64,000 nucleotides of DNA from Prescottella agglutinans. Lineage in GTDB: Bacteria > Actinomycetota > Actinomycetes > Mycobacteriales > Mycobacteriaceae. Below are positions 46,657 through 55,189 of this stretch, piece after piece (the stretch's first letter is position 1; each line of letters starts with the position of its first letter). The notes beneath the pieces are model-generated. The model had not been told where the DNA came from. It worked only from the letters and a program-made list of their open reading frames with translations, and searched no databases. The stretch covers positions 124,001-188,000 of the forward strand of contig NZ_RKLP01000009.1 in the NCBI RefSeq assembly GCF_004011865.1. Direction: 5' to 3'. A program made the position numbers and the translations under genes.

Positions 46657-47037
46657 GTGGCGGATTCGGGTTGGGCGGTGCTGAAAAGTGCTGTTGCGGC
46701 GGGTGATCTAGTTCTCGAACGCGGATTGGCGGAGCGATGCGCGACCCGTTGTGACCAGTCTATCGGCGACCTCAGGGAGCTGAGGGATCGAGCGGTGGAC
46801 CTCGCCGTGGTTGAGGGGTTCGGCGACAAGTTGCCATCCGGCGTCGCACTCGCAGCGAAGTTCGGACGCAAAGCCTCAGGCGGCGACTACTCATTGGACA
46901 CGGCAATCGGCGACCACATCACGGTGGTCGAGCAGATGCGAGATGTGTTCCTCCAGATCGAGGCTCGCTACGCTGCAGCGGAGGAAGCGAACACCGCAGC
47001 GATGACGGTGGTTGAGTCGCGGATCAACTCAGACTGA
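46657..47037 (+). CDS. Small helical partner protein, copy 1
   Basis: This 126-residue, largely helical cytosolic protein has no signal peptide. The conserved features in all three copies are a LERG..RC...C start, DGFG-like SLPSG, LAAKFGRKASGGDYSLD, and a heptad-like ending VEQMRDVFLQIEARY...AEEANTAA. Size and helical pattern recall ESX-type small proteins, but the WXG motif is absent. It starts with GTG behind AGAGGGG. Always paired with a DUF3558 lipoprotein, it probably works with it; the function is unknown. Confidence 0.7.
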   Translation: MADSGWAVLKSAVAAGDLVLERGLAERCATRCDQSIGDLRELRDRAVDLAVVEGFGDKLPSGVALAAKFGRKASGGDYSLDTAIGDHITVVEQMRDVFLQIEARYAAAEEANTAAMTVVESRINSD

Positions 47038-47202
47038 GCGTGCCGCGGCGTGGTGGGTGGGCCCGAACGCACGTGGTGTGATCGAATACCGAGTCTTTCG
47101 CATGCTTGCCTCGCACAGCTCATGCGAAATCGAGGGAACAAGAATCGGCCCGTCTGCGTCTGTTTGGGGTGGAGCGGTCTGGAACGAGGGGAGGAGTGCC
47201 GG

Positions 47203-47727
47203 ATGCGGGTGGGTGCCGTGATCGGTCTGATCGGTGCTGGGCTGCTGCTGGCCGGTTGTGGGTCGGGCGACGTGACGGGTGAGGCTTCTCCGGAGGGCGT
47301 CGCGGCGGGGGAGCCGGTGTTCAGTCCGTGCGATGCAATACCTGACGAAGCGCTGATTGAGCTTGGCCTCGACCCTGCGACGGAGTCCCCGGACATCATG
47401 GGGGTAGCGCAGCCGGGCTGGAAGATATGCAAGTGGCAAGGGTCGGGCCCAGCGCTCGGTGTCGCCGCGACGACGCACACGATGGACGATGTGCAGGAGA
47501 ACAAGCGCAACATTGATTTCAATCCCGTCGAAATCGCCGGCAGACAGGGCTTTACCTACCGAGAGACGACAGACAGAGATCGTCGCAACTGCGATGTCGC
47601 GCTCGCGTCAGGCAACGGCGCTGTGATCATCTCAGTTGCGTATCTGGGCGTTGATCAGGTTCTCGAGGAGCCTTGCTCGGTGGTTGTTCGGCGAGCTGCA
47701 CATATCGCTCAGTACATTCCCGATTAG
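47203..47727 (+). CDS. DUF3558 lipoprotein, copy 2
   Basis: The second copy has 174 residues, with the signal peptide ending in LAGC (Cys 19). DUF3558 landmarks are FSPCDAIP, PGWKICKW and late cysteines (RNCDVALA, EEPCSVVV). The signal peptide is almost the same as in copy 1, while the exposed middle differs, suggesting changed binding. The ATG and its GGAGGAG site sit in the repeated leader. The partner gene begins 27 bases downstream. Confidence 0.85.
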   Translation: MRVGAVIGLIGAGLLLAGCGSGDVTGEASPEGVAAGEPVFSPCDAIPDEALIELGLDPATESPDIMGVAQPGWKICKWQGSGPALGVAATTHTMDDVQENKRNIDFNPVEIAGRQGFTYRETTDRDRRNCDVALASGNGAVIISVAYLGVDQVLEEPCSVVVRRAAHIAQYIPD

Positions 47728-47753
47728 CTTGCAACCATGACGGAAGGGGAACA

Positions 47754-48128
47754 GTGGAAAGTGCCAGTTGGAAACAGCTTGGCGACGCTGTTGGTGCAGG
47801 GGAGCTCTATCTCGAGCCGGGGACGGCTCGGCGATGCGCCGATCGTTGCGATGAGCTTGTCGCGCGGTTGAAAGACATTCACTACGAGTCGGCTTGGTTG
47901 GCGAAGGTCGACGGGTTTGGTGACCAACTCCCGTCGGGCCGCGCTTTGGCTGCGAAGTTCGAGCGCAAGGCTTCGGGCGGTGAGTACTCGTTGGACCACG
48001 CGATTGCGGATCACATAGCGGTCGTCGAGCAGATGCGCGACGCCTTCCTCCAAATCGAGGACCGCTACAACGCGGCGGAGGAAGCGAACACCGTGGCGAC
48101 GACGGCGGTTGGGTCGCAGATCAACTAG
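47754..48128 (+). CDS. Small helical partner protein, copy 2
   Basis: The second 124-residue partner has the same blocks as copy 1: GTARRCADRCDELV, VDGFGDQLPSGRALAAKF, ASGGEYSLDHAIADHI, and the ending EEANTVATTAVGSQIN. I chose the GTG at 47754, with GGAAGGGGA a few bases upstream. The frame also runs back to 47673 inside the lipoprotein gene, but that part is not conserved in the other copies. Confidence 0.7.
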   Translation: MESASWKQLGDAVGAGELYLEPGTARRCADRCDELVARLKDIHYESAWLAKVDGFGDQLPSGRALAAKFERKASGGEYSLDHAIADHIAVVEQMRDAFLQIEDRYNAAEEANTVATTAVGSQIN

Positions 48129-48317
48129 CAGGTGTTGCAGTGCGGAGGGCTCCTCGAGCGTGCGCCAAATTAGCTTGGACATCGAAGATCGAATGTCTCG
48201 CGCTGGCGTGTATCTCTCCTGCTGCGCGTAGCCCCTGTGAAATAGCAGGGAACCGAATCGGCAGTGCCTGCGTCTGATTAAGTTGGGAGCGGTCTGGAAC
48301 GAGGGGAGGAGTGCCGG

Positions 48318-48848
48318 ATGCGGGTGGCGGCCGTGGTCGGTCTGGTCGGCGCTGGGCTGCTGTTGGCGGGGTGCGGGTCGGGGGATGTGGCGGGCAACGC
48401 CGCTCCTGTCGACGGTACCGCGAAGGAGTCAGTGTTCAACCCGTGTGATGACATTCCCGACGAGGTAGTTAACGCCCTTGCCGTCGATCTCGCGACCGAA
48501 GAGCGGGACATCATCGGAGTCAAGCAGCCGGGGTGGAACGTCTGCGGGTGGCGCGGTTCTGAGTACTCGCTGAGCGTCTTTGCAACTACGCGGACTCTCG
48601 ACGAGGTACGAACGAACGACCGGAACGAGGACTTCGCTCCAGTAGACCTCGACGGTCGGTCTGCTTTCACGTACCGAGAGGTAACGAACGTCGCTCGCGA
48701 CTCCTGTGACGTTGCGATGGGTTCTGCGGACGGCGCTGTCCTGGTGTCAATTGGGTTCCACGTGCTGACACCCCCCAGCGGACCGAATGAACCGTGCGAG
48801 ATCGCCGTGGAGGCAGCACGGTCAATCAGCCAGTATGTGCCGAGATGA
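48318..48848 (+). CDS. DUF3558 lipoprotein, copy 3
   Basis: The third copy has 176 residues, again with a lipobox ending at Cys 19 (LAGC). It has FNPCDDIP, PGWNVCGW and the late pair RDSCDVAM / NEPCEIAV of DUF3558. The start of the mature chain (SGDVAGNAAPVDG) has diverged from copies 1 and 2. The leader with GGAGGAG is repeated here too, from about 48255. Confidence 0.85.
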   Translation: MRVAAVVGLVGAGLLLAGCGSGDVAGNAAPVDGTAKESVFNPCDDIPDEVVNALAVDLATEERDIIGVKQPGWNVCGWRGSEYSLSVFATTRTLDEVRTNDRNEDFAPVDLDGRSAFTYREVTNVARDSCDVAMGSADGAVLVSIGFHVLTPPSGPNEPCEIAVEAARSISQYVPR

Positions 48849-48872
48849 CGCCCCAACGGGAAACGAGGTGAG

Positions 48873-49250
48873 GTGGTGAACACGGAGTCGGTCTGGTCGG
48901 GACTTGGCGTTGCCGCTCAGAGCGGCAACCTCGTTCTCGAGCGCGGAACAGCATCGAGATGCGCGACCAAATGCGGGGAACTCATCGACCAACTGGACGG
49001 ACTGCGGGACTCCGCGGTTCGCTTGGCGAAGATCGACGGATTTGGATCCCTGCCATCAGGGCTGGCACTCGCCGCCAAGTTTGAGCGTAAAGCTTCTGGC
49101 GGAGACTATGCGCTTGACCAGGCGATCGCTGACCACATTCGCACAGTGGCAGAGATCCGCGACGTCTTCCTCCAAATCGAGGCCCGCTACACCGAAGCGG
49201 AGGAAGCGAACACCGCAGCGACGACGGCGGTGGGGTCGCAGATCAACTGA
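48873..49250 (+). CDS. Small helical partner protein, copy 3
   Basis: The third partner has 125 residues. It keeps LERGTASRCATKCGELID, DGFGSLPSGLALAAKF, ASGGDYALDQAIADHI and the ending EEANTAATTAVGSQIN, the last nearly identical to copy 2. Two adjacent GTG codons (48873, 48876) could each start it. It is followed by a 94-base gap and the glycine-rich T7SS-like gene. Confidence 0.7.
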   Translation: MVNTESVWSGLGVAAQSGNLVLERGTASRCATKCGELIDQLDGLRDSAVRLAKIDGFGSLPSGLALAAKFERKASGGDYALDQAIADHIRTVAEIRDVFLQIEARYTEAEEANTAATTAVGSQIN

Positions 49251-49344
49251 GACTGCCGGCTCAGCGGCACTGCGGGGACGGTGCGGCATCGGAATCTGCA
49301 GCTGATCACCTGAACGGAACGCACGACAAGAGGGGGACGGGGAC

Positions 49345-50838
49345 ATGGATCTGCAAGGCTTGGCAATGGTGGGTAAGGCCGCGGCGGTGGTGGGTGGCAA
49401 GGTGGTCGACTTCGCCGTCGACAAGGGGAACGATGTCGTCGAGCTCGTCACCGGAACCGACTACAAGGAACGGGACCGTGTCCGCGACGAGCAGGCCGCC
49501 GGCAACGCCGAACGCTCCGACATCTACCGCGAGCAGGCGGGGCTCTACAACCAGGTGGGCCAGGACTTCGACGCTCCGGTCCTCGGGTCGCCGGAGGCGT
49601 TCGAGGCCATGTCGCACGAGGCGATCAAGTCGGCCGTCGACGCCATGAACGGGGAGGCGCTCCGCGCCAGCGCGGAAGGCTGGAAGAAGATCGGTCAATC
49701 GCTCGAACAGTCCCTCAACGACTTCCGAGACTTCATGGGAAACACGATCAAGGAACGCGCCTGGGAGGGGATCGCCGCGAACAGTGCCAAACAAGCGACC
49801 GCCAACTACGCACAGGACTCGAACCGGTTGGCGGCCGCCGGCAAGCTCGTCGGCACCAAGATCGAGGAAGCCGCCACCGCGATCGACCAGGTGAAATCCA
49901 CCGTCCCACCGGTCTCGAAGAGATCGATCGGCGAGGCCTTCCTCGACGCAGTGTTGCCGCCGGTGGGGTTGTACAAGAGCATCGTCCACGAGCAGGATGA
50001 GGCCCACAAAGAGGCCATCCAGATCATGCGGACCGTCTACACCCCGGTGATGCAGCAGTCCGACACGAACGTTCCGACGCTGCCGCCGCCCGTGCAGGTG
50101 GGTACGCCCCCGACGCCTCCAGACCAGCGGAACCAGGGTGGGGGCACTCGAGGAGACGGGGCGCCCGGATACACGCCGTACACCGCACCGAACGCGGGAT
50201 CGCCGGGCCCGAACGGGGGCCTTCCTGGCGGCACCCCGGGAAGCGGGAACGCGCCGGGTGCCGACACCGCCGGCCCCGACGCGCTCGGACCCGATGCCAC
50301 CGGACAGAACCCCTTCGCCCCCGGCAACGGCGGCGCATCCACCGGCAACCCGAACACCGTTGACGCGCAGACCAACCCGGCCTCCGCGTGGACGGCACCG
50401 GCCGCGGCTAATGGAGCCGAAGCCACCCGCTACGGCCAGACCGGCCTGGGCCCGCTCGGCACGGGTGCCGGCGGCTACGGCGGTGCCTCCGGTACGGGCG
50501 GCGGCTTCGGCGGCGGGGGTGGCTCCACCGGATCCGGTGCGGGCGGCGGCTACGCCCCCGGCGGATTCCTGAGCGGCGGCAGCGGAGGTGGTGCCGGCGG
50601 CCTCGGCGCCGGCGGAGCGTCCCCATCGGCCGCGGCCGGCGGAACCGGTGGCGCCTCGGCGGCCGGCCGACCCGGCGCCGCCGGCGGCACCGGGATGATG
50701 CCCGGCGCGGGCGGCGCGCGCGGCCGCGGCGAGGACGACAGCGAGCACAAGACGCCCGGCTACCTCGTCAACGTCGACAACGGCAACGAACTGATCGGCA
50801 AGCTCCCGCTCGCCGCACCGCCGGTCATCGGATCCTGA
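49345..50838 (+). CDS. T7SS-like protein with Gly/Pro-rich C-terminal half
   Basis: The 497-residue protein has a helical first half of about 230 residues. It contains a WEG turn (KERAWEGIAAN) and PE/PPE- or EspA-like helices, with no signal peptide. The second half is low complexity, rich in Gly, Pro, Ala, Ser and Asn, and ends in an ordered segment (TPGYLVNVDNGNELIG). The layout fits a secreted or cell-surface T7SS substrate. The neighbouring lipoprotein/partner copies may belong to the same surface system. The start codon ATG follows GAGGGGGACGGGGAC. A strong inverted repeat comes directly after the stop. Confidence 0.7.
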   Translation: MDLQGLAMVGKAAAVVGGKVVDFAVDKGNDVVELVTGTDYKERDRVRDEQAAGNAERSDIYREQAGLYNQVGQDFDAPVLGSPEAFEAMSHEAIKSAVDAMNGEALRASAEGWKKIGQSLEQSLNDFRDFMGNTIKERAWEGIAANSAKQATANYAQDSNRLAAAGKLVGTKIEEAATAIDQVKSTVPPVSKRSIGEAFLDAVLPPVGLYKSIVHEQDEAHKEAIQIMRTVYTPVMQQSDTNVPTLPPPVQVGTPPTPPDQRNQGGGTRGDGAPGYTPYTAPNAGSPGPNGGLPGGTPGSGNAPGADTAGPDALGPDATGQNPFAPGNGGASTGNPNTVDAQTNPASAWTAPAAANGAEATRYGQTGLGPLGTGAGGYGGASGTGGGFGGGGGSTGSGAGGGYAPGGFLSGGSGGGAGGLGAGGASPSAAAGGTGGASAAGRPGAAGGTGMMPGAGGARGRGEDDSEHKTPGYLVNVDNGNELIGKLPLAAPPVIGS

Positions 50839-50840
50839 AC

Positions 50841-50905
50841 GGGGCCAAGTGTTCTGAGTCAGGAATCTGAAAACGTACTTCCTGACTCAGAACACTAGAG
50901 GCCCC
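50841..50905. terminator. Long perfect stem-loop between convergent genes
   Basis: AGTGTTCTGAGTCAGGAA (50848-50865) pairs perfectly with TTCCTGACTCAGAACACT (50879-50896) around a 13-base loop. GGGGCC (50841-50846) can also pair with GGCCCC (50900-50905). It serves the plus-strand gene ending at 50838 and overlaps the stop codon of the minus-strand gene, so it is a bidirectional terminator. Confidence 0.8.
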
Positions 50906-51311
50906 AGGTGTGTCGGCCGTGCACCCGGTACTCGTAGTAGAGGACGTTGGTGCGGGCCGAGATGTACCCGCACAACCCGCACGTCAACGCGATATCGAGG
51001 CTGCTGGGCAGCTGCAGCAGCATGCTGGCGATCCCGAGTGCGACACCGATGGCGAACGTCGTCAGGGCCTTGCGCCACAGACCTAGATGCAGCAGGTAGA
51101 AACAGCCGAAGAAGAATGCGAAGGTGTTGGAGGACACGGTCATTCGAGTCTTGAATGGCAAAGCCCGGAACGCCTCTTGATAGGACTTGCTGGGCTTCCA
51201 CATTCCGGGAACACCGTTTGCCTGGAAGAACTGGAATCGGATCCGCCACGCCTCGGAGAGATCGGTCATCTCTCCCAGACTCACAGCATCCGAACTGACA
51301 TCAGATGTCAT
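50895..51311 (-). CDS. DUF2628-like small membrane protein
   Basis: The 138-residue protein has an N-terminal soluble part ending in KSYQEAFRALPFKTRMTVSS, then two to three hydrophobic segments (NTFAFFFGCFYLLHLGLW, KALTTFAIGVALGIASMLL) and a C-terminal NVLYYEYRVHG. This is the DUF2628 arrangement; the function is unknown. I chose the ATG at 51311. Its stop lies inside the right arm of the terminator stem. A gap of about 140 bases separates it from the HAD/PlsC gene on the same strand. Confidence 0.72.
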   Translation of the reverse strand: MTSDVSSDAVSLGEMTDLSEAWRIRFQFFQANGVPGMWKPSKSYQEAFRALPFKTRMTVSSNTFAFFFGCFYLLHLGLWRKALTTFAIGVALGIASMLLQLPSSLDIALTCGLCGYISARTNVLYYEYRVHGRHTWGL

Positions 51312-51449
51312 CCCCACCCCTTGAACAAATCCCCCGACCACGGTCACGTAGCCGGCCCATTGTGTCCCACTGGAGTGGACGGATACCAATCGCCATGGAG
51401 CTGCTCTGGAGCAACCCCGTCCGCTTACATGGTTCTGGCCACGGCCCCG

Positions 51450-52889
51450 CTACGCCTTCACCGGCCCCGCCCGCAGCACGTCGTCGAACTGTTCCCGCAC
51501 CTCGGCGATGTGCTTGTCGAGATCCTTGACCTTCCAGCCCTCGGTGCTGATCGGTTCGAGGACATCGACGTAGACGGTGCCGGGATGGGCGACGAACGAG
51601 TTGCGCCACATCAGGTCTCCGGCGTTGTGGATGACGATCGGCACGATCGGCACCTGCGCCTGCATCGCCAGATGGAACCCGCCCTTCTTGAATCGCCCCA
51701 ATCGTGGTGTGGGGGAGCGGGTTCCCTCCGGGGCGATCGCGATCGACGTGCCGTTCTCGAGCTTCTCTACCGCGGGCCCCAGCGCGGCGCGCGCCTGCGT
51801 GCTGTCCGACCGGTCCACGTACGCCACGTCCAGCAGCGCCCCCACCGCCGCGAACCGCGGATCGTGCGCCGCCTCCTTCTTCGCCACTCCCGTCGCATCC
51901 CGGCGAACCACCTTGCCCACCAGCAACAGGTCCAGCGAACTCTGGTGGTTGAACATGAACACCGCGGGACGGTCCTGCCACGCGTTGTCCTCGCCGGTGA
52001 TCCTCACGTCGATCCCGCAGATCGTCAGCGCCAGATCCGGGCCCACCGCGCCCACGATGTTCGCGGCGGTCCTCCTACTGCCCGTCAACACCCCCGCCCC
52101 GAGACCGGCAGCGGTCGCGACCGTCAGCGCCCCCAGCGCCGTCGCAGTGCGTAACGTCGCGACCGGCGTCGCCCCCCGCTCGGGCTTGCGCAGGTTCACC
52201 GACAGCCACCCCTCGTCGTGTGCGATCCCCGCCAGCCGTCGATCCGGGTTCAACGCCACCGGACGTCCCACCGAATCGAGCATCGGAACATCCTCGACGC
52301 CATTGGAATACGCGAACGCCTCCGACAGCGGCGCCCCGACCTCGTCGGCGAACTCCCGCAGCGCCTTCGCCTTCGCCGGCCCCCACAGCGCCGGCGCGGC
52401 CAACTCGCCGGTCAGCATCCCGTCGACCACCTCCGGCCGACTGCACAGCACGTCCTCGATCCCGAGGTCGTCGGCGAGGTACTGCGCCTGATACGTCGTC
52501 GCCGACGTCGCCATCACGATCCGATGCCCGGCGCGGCGGTGCGCGTCGAGCAGTCGCCGCACGTCCGGGTAGATCATCGACGCGACCTCCTGGCGGAACA
52601 GACGCTGGCTCCACTCCCACAGTTCGTCCTCGCGCCGCCCCGCCAGCCCGGTGACCGCGATCTCCATCAGCCGCCCGACGTCGGCGCCCCGGAACTGCGT
52701 GTCGAACGCGGCCCCCGTGGTGCGCAGCAGTTCGGCGAGGCTGATGTCGAAGCGGCGCAGCCGATCCCGGTACACGACGCTCGCGGTGTACCCGGTGATG
52801 AGGGTGCCGTCCAGGTCAAAGGCGGCCAGCGTCGTCGGGCCCTCCGGGGCGGCGGCGATCGCGGCGTACAGATCCTTCAGGCGGTTCAT
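51450..52889 (-). CDS. plsC: HAD phosphatase fused to PlsC 1-acylglycerol-3-phosphate acyltransferase
   Basis: The 479-residue fusion protein has two enzymes. The N-terminal HAD-IB phosphatase has the nucleophile motif DLDGT (D25, D27), a TSATTYQ motif and GVEDVPML. The C-terminal PlsC-type acyltransferase has NHQSSLD (HX4D), EGTRSPT and VPIVPIVI. A hydrophobic stretch joins them. It would acylate lysophosphatidic acid to phosphatidate, and the phosphatase part might then act on phosphatidate or a related ester; that last step is inference. The same fusion is known from mycobacteria (Rv2483c type). It overlaps plsB by four bases (ATGA), third in a storage-lipid operon. Confidence 0.87.
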   Translation of the reverse strand: MNRLKDLYAAIAAAPEGPTTLAAFDLDGTLITGYTASVVYRDRLRRFDISLAELLRTTGAAFDTQFRGADVGRLMEIAVTGLAGRREDELWEWSQRLFRQEVASMIYPDVRRLLDAHRRAGHRIVMATSATTYQAQYLADDLGIEDVLCSRPEVVDGMLTGELAAPALWGPAKAKALREFADEVGAPLSEAFAYSNGVEDVPMLDSVGRPVALNPDRRLAGIAHDEGWLSVNLRKPERGATPVATLRTATALGALTVATAAGLGAGVLTGSRRTAANIVGAVGPDLALTICGIDVRITGEDNAWQDRPAVFMFNHQSSLDLLLVGKVVRRDATGVAKKEAAHDPRFAAVGALLDVAYVDRSDSTQARAALGPAVEKLENGTSIAIAPEGTRSPTPRLGRFKKGGFHLAMQAQVPIVPIVIHNAGDLMWRNSFVAHPGTVYVDVLEPISTEGWKVKDLDKHIAEVREQFDDVLRAGPVKA

Positions 52890-55189
52890 CGGCCCGCCTC
52901 CGGGGACCCGTCGGCCGGTTCGGTGACCGAGTCGGGGCCCTTCACCTCGTCGAGCTTGGCGTGCGCCAGGCCGCGGATCTCCCGGACCCGCCGGACCAGC
53001 GTCCGGATCTCGGTCGCGAAGGCGCGTCGACGCTCGAGCACGGCCGGGTCGTCGGTCTCGACCAGCGTCCGGTTGCGCGCCAACTGCAGTGCGGTGCCGA
53101 ACAGTTCCGACGAGATCGACTCGCTGCTGGCGATCTGCTGCCGCAGCCTGCGTTGCTGCGCCAGCGCGAGGCACTCGGAGACGAAGGCCTTCTCGTCGAA
53201 ATCCCCGGACACCGGGACGTCCAGCAGGTGATCGGCCACCACCTCGTAGGACTCGAGGAACGGCTGGAAGACCCGGTGCGCGAAATAGGGACGGACCCGG
53301 GCCAGCACGTTCTGCACGTGTTCGGGATTGCCGAGGTCGTCCTCCCAGGTCGGGTCGATCAGGCTCAACTCCGCGCGCATCTCGTCGCGGAAGGTGTCCT
53401 TGTCGCTGAAGAAGAACTCGTACTTGAGCAGGTCCCGGATCCTCAGCGCCTCCCGCCAGCCGTCGGTGAGCGGGTCGGCGAACTTCTCGTCGACCGCGGC
53501 TTCCAGCACCATCTCGGCGATCGCCCGGACCAGCAGGAAGTGGATCATGTTGTTGCGGTAGAACGCCGCCACCAACCCCTGATCCTTGCCGAGGTAGTAG
53601 ACGCGTTCGTTGCCCTCGTCGAACCGCTTGAGCACCCCGGCGTCGACGTGGGTGAACAGGGCCCGGCGGATCACCTGCGGGTTCGTCAGGTCGGCGTCCC
53701 CGGCGGTGGGCAGCTTGCGGGAGGTGATGTAGTCCACCATCGGCCGCAGGATGAACTCGAGTTCGGGCACCGTCAGCGCCCGGTCCTCGATGCCGAGGAA
53801 CGCGAGCATCACGAGCGACGACGCGGTGATCGGGGTGACCTCGTTGATCCGGTGGCTGACCTCGATGCCGGTCTTCTGGATCGCCAGGCGCATGTCGCCT
53901 TCCTGCGCGAGCGAATCCCGAAGCGACAGTGGGCGTCCGATCGTCACATGTGCGACGCCGCGACGCTGCCCCTGCGCCCGGACGTAGCCGACCAGCCACC
54001 GGAAGCTCTCCTTGCGCTTGGCCGCGCCGTGCGCCTCCGCGGCCATCGCGCTCACCTCGTACAACTGGTCGTACACCAGCGACACCGGCACCAGGTAGAC
54101 GTCGGAGGCGTCGCTCTCCCGGAACGCCTGCGCCAGATAGGTGAGCAGCCCGTAGCGCGGCGGGCGCAGCTTCCCGGTGCGCGACCGGCCGCCCTCGATG
54201 TACCACTCGAGGTTGAAGCGCTTGTTCAGCAGGAACCGCATGTACTCGCGCAGCGTCCACTTGTAGATCTCGTCGCTGCCGAACTTGCGTCGGATGAACA
54301 CCGTGCCGGACCGTTTGCTGATCGGGCCGACCGGCCAGAAGCTGACGTTGAGCCCACCCATCACGTGGTTGAGCGGCAGATCGTTCGCGAGCAGCGCGGG
54401 CCGCAGCACCAGCGGGTCGAGGTACGACCGGTGGCTGGGTAGGAACACCAGCGAGTGCTCCCGGTTGAGCTCGCGCAGTTCCTCGAACCGGGTGGTGTCG
54501 ACGTCGAGCCGGTACGCGCGGGAGAAGTAGCGGCCCAACTGATCCCACAGGGCGATCGCCCGTCGGCTCTGCGCCGCCACCATCTCGTCGAGGTCGGCGC
54601 GGGCCCGCCGGTCGACGTCGGTGACGGTGAGATTGAGCTGGGCGGCGAGCCTCTTCACACCGGCCGTGAACCGGCTCGAGTCGGTGATCTCCTCGACCAC
54701 GAATCGCGACACCTTGTACTGCGTGCCGAGGAGTTTGCGTTCGGCGCGTTCGAGCGCGAGCGCGGCCTGCCGCCGGATGAAGTCGGGCAGCGAGCCGCCG
54801 CCCCGCTCCGCCAGTCGGTCGCGCAACTCGTTCAGCGGTGCCGCATCGCCCTCGATGACGCGGCAGCGCGCGGGATCGTTACGCAGCACCCGACGCTGCG
54901 CGCCGGCGCCGAGATGCAGCGGATCGCGCGCCGAGAGCGCCTCGCGCAGCCGGCGGGCGCGATGCCCGTCGGTGACGTCGGGCAGCCACACCACCCGCAC
55001 CGGCGTCAGCTCCGGGTCGTCGTCGCGCTGCGCCAGCGAGGTCAGCCCCTGATCGGTGGTCGTGACGGTGACGGTGGGCTCCCCGGTCTCGGCCTCGCGG
55101 CCCTGGAGCCACGTCCGCAGCACCCGGTCCTCGGTGTCGGTCATCGGCTCGGTGAGATAGACCCGCGTGTGATGGTTCGCGCTCGTCAT
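52886..55189 (-). CDS. plsB: Glycerol-3-phosphate acyltransferase PlsB
   Basis: The 767-residue membrane-associated enzyme makes the first step of glycerolipid synthesis, transferring an acyl chain to glycerol-3-phosphate. The acyltransferase blocks are plain: PSHRSYLDPLVL (H253, D258), the GTVFIRR block, IEGGRSRTGK, and YLVPVSLVYDQ. Its length is usual for PlsB. The C-terminal 400 residues match the family's helical part. The ATG overlaps the WS/DGAT stop as ATGA, and its own stop overlaps the HAD/PlsC start as ATGA, so three enzymes from glycerol-3-phosphate to triacylglycerol are translationally coupled. Confidence 0.88.
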   Translation of the reverse strand: MTSANHHTRVYLTEPMTDTEDRVLRTWLQGREAETGEPTVTVTTTDQGLTSLAQRDDDPELTPVRVVWLPDVTDGHRARRLREALSARDPLHLGAGAQRRVLRNDPARCRVIEGDAAPLNELRDRLAERGGGSLPDFIRRQAALALERAERKLLGTQYKVSRFVVEEITDSSRFTAGVKRLAAQLNLTVTDVDRRARADLDEMVAAQSRRAIALWDQLGRYFSRAYRLDVDTTRFEELRELNREHSLVFLPSHRSYLDPLVLRPALLANDLPLNHVMGGLNVSFWPVGPISKRSGTVFIRRKFGSDEIYKWTLREYMRFLLNKRFNLEWYIEGGRSRTGKLRPPRYGLLTYLAQAFRESDASDVYLVPVSLVYDQLYEVSAMAAEAHGAAKRKESFRWLVGYVRAQGQRRGVAHVTIGRPLSLRDSLAQEGDMRLAIQKTGIEVSHRINEVTPITASSLVMLAFLGIEDRALTVPELEFILRPMVDYITSRKLPTAGDADLTNPQVIRRALFTHVDAGVLKRFDEGNERVYYLGKDQGLVAAFYRNNMIHFLLVRAIAEMVLEAAVDEKFADPLTDGWREALRIRDLLKYEFFFSDKDTFRDEMRAELSLIDPTWEDDLGNPEHVQNVLARVRPYFAHRVFQPFLESYEVVADHLLDVPVSGDFDEKAFVSECLALAQQRRLRQQIASSESISSELFGTALQLARNRTLVETDDPAVLERRRAFATEIRTLVRRVREIRGLAHAKLDEVKGPDSVTEPADGSPEAGR

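Larger units (their letters stand above)
46062..49250 (+). repeat. Three tandem copies of a lipoprotein plus small-protein unit
   Basis: A unit of about 1 kb occurs three times: roughly 46062-47037, 47142-48128 and 48255-49250. Each begins with a nearly identical leader of about 70 bases (GAATCGGC, then GGAGCGGTCTGGAACGAGG, then GGAGTGCCGGATGCGGGT), followed by a DUF3558 lipoprotein gene and a 124-126-residue partner gene. Leaders and gene ends are most alike; the lipoprotein centres have diverged. This is tandem duplication, with each copy keeping its own upstream signals. Confidence 0.85.

Noticed and set aside
51450-54548. Single 1032-residue minus-strand frame covering the HAD/PlsC gene
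   Set aside because: The part beyond 52889 is out of frame with plsB and has shadow composition. The real gene begins at 52889, overlapping plsB by ATGA.
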